A stretch of 64,000 nt of DNA from Coix lacryma-jobi var. lacryma-jobi (lineage: Eukaryota > Streptophyta > Magnoliopsida > Poales > Poaceae). This document shows, one piece after another, positions 43,553 through 53,539 of this stretch. The notes beneath the pieces were generated by a model, which saw nothing but the letters and a program-made list of their open reading frames with translations, ran no database searches and was not told the origin of the DNA. The DNA is taken from contig CM019824.1 in assembly GCA_009763385.1 (NCBI GenBank), forward strand, positions 109,944,660 to 110,008,659, in the 5' to 3' direction. The translations under genes and the position numbers were made by a program. The first letter of the stretch is position 1. Each line of letters begins with the position of its first letter.

Positions 43553-46500
43553 GTTAATTATAAAGCCGGAGGAAGGCATTGGGTTCTTGATAGTGGGTGC
43601 TTTCAACACATGACCGGTGATAGTAAAATGTTCAACTCTCTCTCATCAAGTGGCAATGACTATGATTCTATCACTTTTGGTGACAATAGCAAAGGCAAAG
43701 TAAAGGGGCTTGGTAAGATTGCAATATCAAATGACTTGAGTATTTCAAATGTGCTACTAGTAGAGAGCTTGAACTTCAATCTATTGTCGGTAGCTCAACT
43801 TTGTGACCTTGGTTTCAAATGCATATTTGGTGTTGATGATGTAGAGATCATAAGTGTAGATAGTTCTAACTTGATATTCAAAGGATTTAGATATGAGAAC
43901 CTCTACTTGGTTGATTTTGGTGCTAGTGAAACTCAATTATCAACATGCTTGCTCACTAAATCTAGTATGGGTTGGCTTTGGCATAGAAGGCTTGGTCATG
44001 TTGGCATGAAACAATTAAACAAGCTAGTGAAGCATAACTTGGTTAGAGGCTTGAAAGATGTTGAATTTGAAAAGGACAAGTTATGTAGTGCATGTCAAGC
44101 TGGCAAACAAGTTGGAAACACTCATCCTAAAAAGAGCATCATGAGTACTCGCAAGGCATTTGAATTGTTGCATATGGACTTGTTTGGACCAACCACTTAC
44201 ACAAGTATTGGAGGTAACAAATATGGATTTGTCATTGTGGATGATTTCACTAGATATACTTGGGTGTTCTTTCTTAGTGATAAAAGTGATGCATATTCAA
44301 CTTTCAAATCTTTTGTCAAGAGAGTTTGCAATGAATTTGAAACAACTATCAAAAGAGTTAGAAGTGACAATGGTAGTGAATTCAAGAACACAAGAGTTGA
44401 TGAATTATGTGATGAATATGGCATTAAACATCAATTTTCTCCCAAGTACACACCTCAATCCAATGGCTTAGTAGAGAGAAAGAATAGAACTCTTATTGAT
44501 ATGGCTAGATCAATGTTGAGTGAATATGATGTTAGTCATTCTTTTTGGGCCGAAGCAATCAACATGGCTTGCTACTACATCAATAGACTCTATTGCCATC
44601 CTATGTTGGAAATGACCCCATATGAACTCTTGAATGGAAGAAAGCCCAATATTGCATACTTTCAGGTTTTTGGTTGCAAATGCTATATTCTCAAGAAGGG
44701 CACTAGATTGAGCAAATTTGAGAAGAAGTGTGATGAAGGTTTCTTGCTTGGTTATTCTACAACTAGCAAAGCATATAGAGTATGGAATTTGGGAAGTGGT
44801 CATTCGGAAGAAGTTCATGATGTGGAATTTGATGAAACCAATGGGTCACAAGAACAAGAAGAAAATCTTGATGATGTGAGAGGAAATCAATTGGTGAATG
44901 CTATGAAGGACATGGACATTGGTGATATTAGGCCAAAGCAAGTGATTGATATTCAAGATGACAAAGATCAAGTGCTCTCTTCTCCTATTGTGCAAACTAG
45001 TGGTTCTCTAGTGCAAGATCAAAAAGATGATGGTGCTAGTTCATCTCAAAGGGTTCAGTCCAATGTGCAAGCTAATGCAAGTCAACAAGTTCAAGCGCTC
45101 CAACCCACTCATATTGCAAGAGATCATCCCCTAGACCGTGTAATTGGTGATATTACAAGTGGTGTGCAAACAAGATCAAGATTGACATCTTTCTATGCAC
45201 ATTATTCATTTGTATCATCCATTGAGACTACAAGAATAGATGAAGCTTTGGAAGATGTTGATTGGATAAATGCAATGCATGAAGAATTAAATAATTTCAA
45301 AAGAAACCAAGTTTGGGAATTGGTAGAAAGACCAAAGAATCATAATGTAATTGGTACCAAATGGGTGTTTAGAAACAAGCAAGATCAAGATGGCATAGTA
45401 GTGAGAAACAAAGCAAGACTAGTTGCTCAAGGTTACACTCAAATTGAGGGTCTAGACTTTGGTGAGACTTATGCACCGGTTGCAAGATTGGAGGCAATTA
45501 GAATCTTATTAGCCTATGCTTGTGCCCACAATATTAAGCTCTATCAAATGGATGTGAAGAGTGCATTCTTAAATGGCTACATAAATGAGCTAGTGTATGT
45601 TGAACAACCTCCCGGTTTTGAAGATGAGAAGAAGCCCGACCATGTTTACAAGTTGAAGAAGGCATTGTATGGTTTGAAGCAAGCACCTAGAGCATGGTAT
45701 GAGAGATTGAGAGATTTCTTACTCTCTAAAGGGTTTAAAATGGGAATGGTAGACACTACTCTCTCCACTAAAAAGATTGGAAGTGATTTGTTTGTGATGC
45801 AAATCTATGTCGATGATATTATATTTGGCTCAACAAATCAAGATTTTTGTGAAGAATTTGGGAAAATGATGGCAAATGAATTTGAAATGTCTATGATTGG
45901 TGAACTTAGCTACTTCCTTGGTCTCCAAATTAAACAAATGAAGAGTGGCACATTTATTAGTCAAGGAAAGTACATAAGGGACATGATAAAGAAATTTGGC
46001 TTGCAAGATGCTAAATCAATTAATACACATATGGGAACCAATGGTCATTTAGATAGTGATGCAAGTGGCAAAATGGTTGATCAAAAGCTCTATCGGTCTA
46101 TGATTGGAAGTTTGCTATATGTTACCACTTCTAGACCGGATGTCATGTTTAGTGTGTGCATGTGTGCAAGATTTCAAGCGTCTCCAAGAGAAAGTCATTT
46201 GAAGGCTACAAAGAGAATTTTGAGGTACTTGAAGCATACACAAAATGTTGGATTGTGGTATCCCAAGGGGTCAAACTTTGAATTAATTGGATATTCGGAC
46301 TCCGACTATGCGGGTTGCAAAGTGAATAGAAAGAGCACTAGTGGCACATGTCAATTACTTGGAAGATCACTTGTGTCTTGGTCATCAAAGAAGCAAAATA
46401 GTGTGGCACTCTCTACTGCCGAAGCCGAATATATTAGTGTCGGTAGTTGTTGTGCTCAATTGTTGTGGATGAAAGCTACTTTGGATGATTTTGGGATCAA

Positions 46501-46759
46501 ATTCAAGGAAGTGCCATTGCTATGTGATAATGAAAGTGCAATCAAGCTTACCAACAACCCGGTTCAACATTCTAGAACCAAGCACATTGACATTAGACAT
46601 CATTTTATTAGAGATCACCAACAAAAAGGGGATATATCAATTGAGAGTGTTGGCACTGATGATCAACTAGCAGATATATTCACTAAGCCACTTGATGAGA
46701 AGAGATTTTGCAAGTTGAGAAATGAATTGAACATTCTTGATTTCTCCAATATGGGTTGA
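43553..46759 (+). CDS. pol: C2 pol polyprotein, intact
   Basis: The frame is open for 1068 codons and has the same phase as gag, separated by TAA (43538) and TAG (43550). Domains: protease HWVLDSGCFQHMTG (43583); integrase zinc region WHRRLGHVGMKQL...CSACQAGK (43980-44110); core with D in HMDLFGP (44172), D in RSDNGSEF (44364) and E in LVERKNRT (44470); RT from WVFRNKQDQDG (45365), with YVDD at about 45807; and RNase H with GYSDSDYAGC (46290), STAEAEYISV (46415) and CDNESAIKL (46520), ending ADIFTKPLDEKRF. The first Met is at 43610, inside protease, so translation must come from gag readthrough or a spliced mRNA. All catalytic residues I can see are present. Confidence 0.93.
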   Translation, partial: VNYKAGGRHWVLDSGCFQHMTGDSKMFNSLSSSGNDYDSITFGDNSKGKVKGLGKIAISNDLSISNVLLVESLNFNLLSVAQLCDLGFKCIFGVDDVEIISVDSSNLIFKGFRYENLYLVDFGASETQLSTCLLTKSSMGWLWHRRLGHVGMKQLNKLVKHNLVRGLKDVEFEKDKLCSACQAGKQVGNTHPKKSIMSTRKAFELLHMDLFGPTTYTSIGGNKYGFVIVDDFTRYTWVFFLSDKSDAYSTFKSFVKRVCNEFETTIKRVRSDNGSEFKNTRVDELCDEYGIKHQFSPKYTPQSNGLVERKNRTLIDMARSMLSEYDVSHSFWAEAINMACYYINRLYCHPMLEMTPYELLNGRKPNIAYFQVFGCKCYILKKGTRLSKFEKKCDEGFLLGYSTTSKAYRVWNLGSGHSEEVHDVEFDETNGSQEQEENLDDVRGNQLVNAMKDMDIGDIRPKQVIDIQDDKDQVLSSPIVQTSGSLVQDQKDDGASSSQRVQSNVQANASQQVQALQPTHIARDHPLDRVIGDITSGVQTRSRLTSFYAHYSFVSSIETTRIDEALEDVDWINAMHEELNNFKRNQVWELVERPKNHNVIGTKWVFRNKQDQDGIVVRNKARLVAQGYTQIEGLDFGETYAPVARLEAIRILLAYACAHNIKLYQMDVKSAFLNGYINELVYVEQPPGFEDEKKPDHVYKLKKALYGLKQAPRAWYERLRDFLLSKGFKMGMVDTTLSTKKIGSDLFVMQIYVDDIIFGSTNQDFCEEFGKMMANEFEMSMIGELSYFLGLQIKQMKSGTFISQGKYIRDMIKKFGLQDAKSINTHMGTNGHLDSDASGKMVDQKLYRSMIGSLLYVTTSRPDVMFSVCMCARFQASPRESHLKATKRILRYLKHTQNVGLWYPKGSNFELIGYSDSDYAGCKVNRKSTSGTCQLLGRSLVSWSSKKQNSVALSTAEAEYISVGSCCAQLLWMKATLDDFGIKFKEVPLLCDNESAIKLTNNPVQHSRTKHIDIRHHFIRDHQQKGDISIESVGTDDQLADIFTKPLDEKRFCKLRNELNILDFSNMG

Positions 46760-47840
46760 GCACACCCCACATATATATTACATGCCTCTCCTTCGACAAA
46801 GTAAGGTAAAGTTGGTTGACATACCATTCATACATTTGTAAGGATATGTTTAGTGCATATAGACATACAAGTGACAATTTAGGATCATTCATGGAAACAA
46901 AATGAATTTGATGTATATAAGTTACCACTATTGCCTTCTATGTTTACATGATCTAGTGGTGGCATATGACATGTTTGTGGGCTTGCAAACCTAGTGTTGA
47001 ATCTAGAATATGAGCTCAAGATGTGTAACTTAACATGGTCAAGATATCCCTCCTACTTGAGAGGTGTGACGAAAGCTTGCCCTTGGATCAAACCTAGTTA
47101 CATATTCTAGGCAAGTAATCTAGATTGAACCAATATGAAATAACTTTCTTTCCAAATCAAATGAACTTGCTATTTCTAGGTGGTATTTCTCTCCAACTAA
47201 TATGAACCTTTTTGAACAATTGTTGACAAAGGGGGAGAAATAAGTCACAAAGATAGATCATGGAAAGGGATAAATTAAAAATTAAAATTTGAGATAAATA
47301 AGTTGTTTGCATTTGTATGTGCATATTTATATGAAATGGTGAATTGTAAACTTTAAATTCGATCTACATGCTTGATTGGTGTATGCTAGTACTACAAATT
47401 GTATGGTGGTTGAAATACTAGTATGCATAGGTTGGTAACTCGATTTTCATGCTTCCAAGTGAATCAAGTACTCTCTTTACTTATAATGTTGATCTCATGG
47501 GGTACTTGAGTTTTTGATCTATGTCTAGTTACCTATGGTGCTAAAGATGGTATATATTCGCAACTCCGATGGTATCACGCTTCAAAGGTCCATTCTATAT
47601 ACTTTAGCATTATTTGATAGTAGTAGCTCACCCACAATGTCTATTTATGCATATGTGAGAAATTGTACCAAACTCATATGTCACATATGTAGGGGGAGTT
47701 AGTACTATCAAAACTGAATTTGAAACGCTTGTCCAACTCTTATTCATGATCTAAATGCATGGGCAAACATCTCAAGTTCACAAATTAAATTCATTTCATA
47801 TCTTTGTGATGGTTGTCATCAATTACCAAAAAGGGGAGAT
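46760..47840 (+). other. C2 3' noncoding region with polypurine tracts
   Basis: No ORF is supported. Polypurine tracts lie at 47228-47239 (AAAGGGGGAGAA), 47691-47702 (TAGGGGGAGTTA) and directly before the LTR at 47828-47840 (AAAAAGGGGAGAT). Confidence 0.75.
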
Positions 47841-49784
47841 TGAAAGCTCAAGTTTGGTTTTGGATAATTGATGACACTTATGTGTACTAACTAGTGCAAT
47901 GAGTATTGTGGTATGAGATAGGTTGGTACACACCAAGTGATGGAGCTAGAGAATTGTCATGGTGCTGGAGGTGACAAAAAAGATGATATTCATATGCTCC
48001 GTCTTGGAAAAGAATAAAGAGAAAAATAAAATCCTATGGGCTCAAGGCAAAGGTATAAAAATAGGATATTTATTTTGCCGGTCAAGACACTATAGAGAGT
48101 GTGATCGGGTTTAGGTTAGATAACCGTACTATAAAGAGGGGAAATCTTTAATTGCAATGGTTATCTAGTGCCACTAAGTGTGAGTCTCATTTGCATTTTT
48201 TTAGTGCACTTAGTGACGAGATGAGAAAAGCCCATAAATATCTGTGTTCTAGTGTTCCCTGTTGTGGCTGTTTTCTCTTTAGTTGATCTGGTCCATAAAT
48301 ATCTGTGCTCTAGTGTTCCCTGTTGTGGCTGTTTTCTCTTTAGTTGATCTGGTCCGTTTTGGCTTTCCGACTGGTCCGTTTTGGCTTTCCGAGTGGTCCG
48401 TTTCTTACCTGAGAGAAGCAGCAGAGGTTCGAACGTGCTGTTGTTTAAAAAAAAGGAAAGGGCTGCTTGCTTGCTGCGCTGTGTCAGAGAGGGAGCGCAG
48501 TGGTGCTGCTTCATGCATGAGAGACGAGCCACTTGCATGCCTTTTTAAATTAGAAAATGAAGCTTCAAGGAAGCTTCGTGCTGCATGCAGAGAGCACTCC
48601 TTTCTGTTTTTTTTACAGTGAGGGAGAGCGTGGACAGCTGCTGCATGTGCTCGTGAGGGCCCAGGGTCGTAGTGTCTGTTGTCGCTCTGTCTTCGGGTGC
48701 TGCTGTCTTCGTTTCTGCCCGTTGGGAGCGTGGGGTTAAGGCTGGGCCTTTCTCCCTTGCGGCTGCAACTCTCCGACTAGTACTCTGGTTCCCTATCCGT
48801 TCCAGCTCTTCTCAAGAACAAGAAACAGAGAAAGCTCTCCTTCTTCCTCTCTCTCACTCCCAGTGATTTGAGCATGATTCCTGTGAGAGTTTGGCTGCTC
48901 TAGCATCGATCTAGAGAGCTGCAAGAGATCCACCTCCCTCTCCTCTCCATTCTCAGTTGAGTGCTAATTTTCAGAGATGATTTTGAGGGAAACCCTAGGT
49001 GCATTTGAGATTGCATATTCTTGTGGCACTAGGTGGTGATTGCAATTGTGGATTTCTTATTACTCTTGGTGATTGCCGTCACCTAGACGGTTTCGTGGTG
49101 GATTGATTGGTGAGGGGATTTGGTGATTGTTTTCGCCCCCAATCAAGGTGATATTTGTGAGGGGTTGTTGTGGTTCCCCGGCGGAGTACCAAATTCCAAC
49201 TCTAGTGGATTGCTCGTGTCATTCAACTTCTCTCCATTGGTAGGTTCTTGTGGCGCCTATTGAGAGGCTTGGTGTGTGATACCGATTAGCCAACGAACCA
49301 CATGGTGTAGAGAGACACAACAGGGACTAGATTGCCGGCAAGCAAGTGAACCTCGGGAGAAAAATCAATTGTGTCATCTATTGTCTCCCGGTGAATTGAA
49401 TTAATTGATATATATCTCATTGGAATTAATTATTTGGTGATTGGCATGATCCTCTACTCTTCACCGTCGGTATTGAAATTATTTATCTCTCTTTCATACT
49501 TGCTATTTGTATACCTTGTGTAGTAGTAGTGATAAATTGCGAGTAGAGTAACATAGCATATTTAGTTGATTTATTTTATTCTCTAGATTGCTCTCTAGTG
49601 TAAAAGTAGTGACATAGTGTTGAAGCAATTTATTTATTTAGTGAGCTCTCTAACTAGATAAAGTAGAGACATATCTTGTGTGCCATAGAGCTATTAAATT
49701 ACTAGAATTGAAAATAGGTGGCTTGCCTAACATTTAGAGCTAGAGCAAACCGCATTTTGGCCTTTTGTAATACTAATACTTTGC
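47841..49784 (+). repeat. C2 3' LTR, 3' end missing
   Basis: It starts TGAAAGCTCAAG and matches the 5' LTR to TACTTTGC. The next 65 bases of the LTR (equivalent to 41341-41405) are absent, and chromovirus protease sequence follows. It has a 61-bp tandem duplication at 48232-48352 that is single in the 5' LTR. Confidence 0.9.
48232..48352 (+). repeat. 61-bp tandem duplication with a TATA-like motif
   Basis: Two copies of CCATAAATATCTGTG...GATCTGGT start at 48232 and 48293. The 5' LTR has one copy, at 39836-39896. Confidence 0.88.
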
Positions 49785-51996
49785 CCCGCAGTTGTGTTGT
49801 TTGATTCCGGAGCATCGCATTCTTTCATAAGTGAGAATTTTGCGATAAGAAGTAATCTCGGGTAGTAGAGTTGGATCGGGGATATCAGATATGTTCCGCC
49901 GGAGCTGTTCTATCCGCCCGTAAAATGGCTAATGGAGTGGAGATGACTTTTGGGGATAAAAAGGCCATAGTGGATCCCATAGTAATCCCTGGTCTAGGTT
50001 TGGATGTAATTTTGGGTATGGGTTCGATGAAACTCTAGAAGGTCAATCTTGACATTTCAGAGCGAGTAGTTTCCATGGTCAGTCCCCGGATTGGGTTTTC
50101 TTTCTGTTTTAAGTTACCCCGAAACCCCCATGAGATCGGAGTGTTGTTCAATATCACGACAAAGCAGATAGCTGAAATCCCTGTAGTGTGTGAGTTTCCA
50201 GATGTCTTCCGTGATGAGTTGCCAGGACTACCACCGGATAGGGATGTAGAGTTTGCTATAGAGTTATCCCTGGAACGACACCAATTTCTCGGAGGCCGTA
50301 TAGGATGCCAGCTAACGAGCTAGCAGAGCTCAAGACTCAGTTGCAAGAGCTTTTGGATAAGGGTTTGATACTTCCTAGTTCGTCACCTTGGGGATGTCCC
50401 GCCATCTTTGTGAAGAAGAAGGACAAAACTTTAAGGATGTGTGTGGACTACAGACCGCTGAATGCAGTAACTATAAAGAATAAGTACCCCTACCCCGAAT
50501 TGACGTCTTGTTTGATCAATTATCAAAGGCAAAAGTGTTCTCCAAGATCGATTTGAGATCAGGTTACCATCAGATCAAGATTAGAAGAGAGGATATACCA
50601 AAAACCGCATTCTCCACCAGATATGGGCTCTATGAGTATCTAGTTATGTCCTTTGGGTTAACTAATGCACCGGCGCATTTCATGTATCTAATGAATTCGG
50701 TTTTTATGCCCGATTTGGATAAGTTTGTTGTGGTGTTTATTGATGACATCTTGGTGTACTCTGAAAATGAGAAGGATCATACTGAGCATCTACGAGTCGT
50801 CTTAGCTCGACTTCGAGAGCACAAGTTGTATGCCAAGTTTAGCAAGTGTGAGTTTTGGTTGAAGAAAGTACCCTTTCTTGGACACGTCCTTTCAGAGGAA
50901 GGAATTTCTATGGATCCCACGAAGGTGCAGGAAGTTATGGATTGGCAAGCACCCACTAATGTACATGAGGTACGCAACTTTCTAGGATTGGCCGGATACT
51001 ACCGTCGGTTCATTCCGGATTTTTCAAGGATCGCAAAACCGATGACTCGTCTAACTCAGAAAAACAAGAAGTTTGAATGGACTCCAGAGTGTGAGGCATT
51101 TCGCACTCTGCGAACCTTGTTGACTTCGGCGCCAGTTTTGGCTCAACCAGATTTGGAGGAACCTTTTGATGTGTTTTGTGACGCATCCAAGATTGGACTT
51201 GGATGTGTGCTTATGCAGAATGGTAAAGTTATAGCATATGCTTCGCGCCAGTTGCGACCACATGAAGAGAATTACCCCACTTATGATTTAGAATTAGCAG
51301 CCGTGGTTCATGCACTCAAGATATGGAGGCATTATCTTATGGGTAACCTATGTTATGTGTATACAGACCACAAAAGTTTGAAATATATCTTCACCCAGCC
51401 AGAATTGAATATGAGGCAGAGGAGATGGTTAAAGTTGATTAAGGATTACAACCTAGAAGTGCATTACCACCCTGGAAAAGCGAACGTTGTAGCAGATGCC
51501 TTAAGTCGCAAGACTCATTGCAACTCTCTACAACCACTGTTGGAAGATGGATTCAACCTTATGCACCCCGTTATGCTAAACAATATAACCATTCAGTGCA
51601 CCCTGGAAAGTGACATCATTGAAGGACAAAAGACCGATGAAGGGATCTGCCAAATCAAGAAGAGGTTAGAAACTAGTAGTTCTTTGAACTTCAGAACAGA
51701 TGAACAGAGAATTCTGTGGTATAATCAAAGGTTGGTTGTTCCCAAGAACACAGAGCTGAAAGAAAGAATTCTGAATGAAGCCCATAATTCAAAGTTGTCT
51801 ATCCATCCAGGAAGTAGTAAAATGTACCAAGATCTGAGAACAAGGTATTGGTGGTAAAAGATGAAGAAAGAAGTTGCAGCTTATGTCGCAAGGTGCGATA
51901 CTTGCTGCAGAATAAAGGCTATACACCTGAGACCTGCCGGATTGTTGCAACCGTTGTCAATTCCAGAATTGAAATGGGAAGAGATTAGTATGGATT
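49782..51996 (+). pseudogene. pol: G4: chromovirus pol fragment
   Basis: It starts inside protease (VVLFDSGASHSF, 49791) at the point equivalent to 38220 in G3. RT (VVFIDDILVYS, about 50727-50760), RNase H (FDVFCDASKIGLGC, 51165; YTDHKSLKYIF) and the integrase zinc region (HPGSSKMYQ...CDTCCRIK, 51805-51915) follow, to SMDF at the start of the integrase core. Frameshifts lie near 50265 and 50490 and a stop at 51855. Then the sequence reverses. RT and RNase H between these breaks are open for 449 codons. G3 and G4 are nearly identical where they overlap, so this is the same family. Confidence 0.87.
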
Positions 51997-52798
51997 TTGA
52001 CAACGGTTGCAACAATCCGGCAGGTCTCAGGTGTATAGCCTTTATTCTGCAGCAAGTATCGCACCTTGCGACATAAGTTGCAACTTCTTTCTTCATCTTT
52101 GACCACCAATACCTTGTTCTCAGATCTTCGTACATTTTACTGCTTCCTGGATGGATAGACAACTTTGAATTATGGGCTTCATTCAGAATTCTTTCTTTTA
52201 GCTCTGTGTTCTTGGGAACAACCAACCTTTGATTATACCACAGAATTCCCTGTTCATCCGTTCTGAAGTTCAAAGAACTACTAGTTTCTAACCTCTTCTT
52301 GATTTGGCAGATCCCTTCATCGGTCTTTTGTCCTTCAATGATGTCACTTTCCAGGAATACTGAATGATTATATTGTTTAGCATAACGGGGTGCATAAGGT
52401 TGAATCCATCTTCCAACAGTGGCTGCAGAGAGTTGCAATGAGTCTTGCAATTTAAGGCATCTGCTACAACGTTCGCTTTTCCAGGGTGGTAATGCACTTC
52501 TAGGTTGTAATCCTTAATCAACTCTAACCATCTCCTCTGCCTCATATTCAATTCTGGCTGGGTGAAGATATATTTCAAACTTTTGTGGTCTGTATACACA
52601 TGACATACGTTACCCATAAGATAATGCCTCCATATCTTGAGTGCATGAACCACGGCTGCTAATTTCAAATCATGAGTGGGGTAATTCTCTTCATGTGGTC
52701 GCAACTGGCGCGAAGCATATGCTATAACTTTACCATTCTGCATAAGCACACATCCAAGTCCAATCTTGGATGCGTCACAAAACACATCAAAAGGTTCC
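51158..52798. repeat. Large inverted repeat in G4
   Basis: The left arm at 51158-51960 and right arm at 51997-52798 are reverse complements with a few percent differences by eye, separated by a 36-base loop. The arms cover RNase H and the integrase zinc region. Confidence 0.92.
51997..52798 (-). pseudogene. Inverted copy of G4 RNase H and integrase start
   Basis: The minus strand encodes FDVFCDASKIGLGC, YTDHKSLKYIFTQPELN and the zinc region CDTCCRIK, like G4 at 51160-51915. One site differs usefully: YWWSKMKKE here against a stop in the left arm at 51855, so that stop arose after the duplication. A frameshift lies near 52355. The piece ends at GGTTCC and is followed at once by the G5 primer site. 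Confidence 0.88.
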
Positions 52799-52806
52799 GC
52801 CACAGC

Positions 52807-52824
52807 TGGTATCGGAGCATGGTT
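52807..52824 (+). other. G5 primer-binding site
   Basis: TGGTATCGGAGCATGGTT follows ACAGC exactly as the G1 site follows its LTR end, and differs by one base from the TGGTATCAGAGC core. Confidence 0.82.
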
Positions 52825-53539
52825 CAAGTGATTGCATTCAAAAGGAGCTATTTTCGAACTAAAATGGGTATTTCAAAACTATTTTCAAACTATTTTAAAT
52901 TATTAAGTGTGCCTAGTCTTGTCCTTAAGCCCTACATTAGGATTCAGGTGGCTTAACTGCTAACAGGGTTCAGTGTTTTGCTTCATGCTGGATCTTTATT
53001 TGCTGGTCCATTCTCGAGGGAAAATGGAATGCGTCGATCGCGAAAACATGCATAAAATGATTTTGTAAGATATGAGAGCATGACCGTCCAACCGTCGGTC
53101 TAGGTGAGAGTTCTTATACCAAGTATGTGCGAGCTCCACGCAAACATATACGAGGGTATCAATTGTTTTGGGTGTGTTTTCTGGATTGGTGCATGGTGTT
53201 TAGTGTTGGCTTCTATGTATTTTGTGCATATGAGCCAATACTCCGTTATCTTACCATTGGGATTTTTGCTTTGGGCTAAAATGAATCTTCTGTAGGTACA
53301 CTAACTACGTGATCGAGTAAAACGAGTAGATAATGCATGAGAGATCGTTCTTGCCGCCAACTAGAACGTTAGGACTTACAAGTCACTATTAGTGAGTGAG
53401 AACGTAAGTACGATCATGCATCGTGTTTACATTTTGCATTTACTTTACCTCCCCTTATTTAAAAGTTGTCCATTTTCTATAAAAATTTGCCAACTTAATA
53501 TGCGTCTCACGCGAGTTCGAAACCCTTTTGTTTCTACAG
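52825..53539 (+). other. G5 untranslated leader
   Basis: No supported gene. It ends CTTTTGTTTCTACAG directly before the extra-ORF ATG, an excellent plant 3' splice-site match. It shares a short block with the G1 leader near 53073-53110. Confidence 0.65.

Larger units (their letters stand above)
39445..49784 (+). mobile_element. C2: young Copia element, 3' end rearranged
   Basis: LTRs at 39445-41405 and 47841-49784 are highly similar and flank a Met-tRNA primer site, long open gag, intact pol and a polypurine tract. It is inserted in G3 RT. The last 65 bases of the 3' LTR are missing and replaced by chromovirus sequence, so no target duplication can be seen. Gag style and multiple polypurine tracts suggest a Sirevirus relative. 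Confidence 0.9.
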
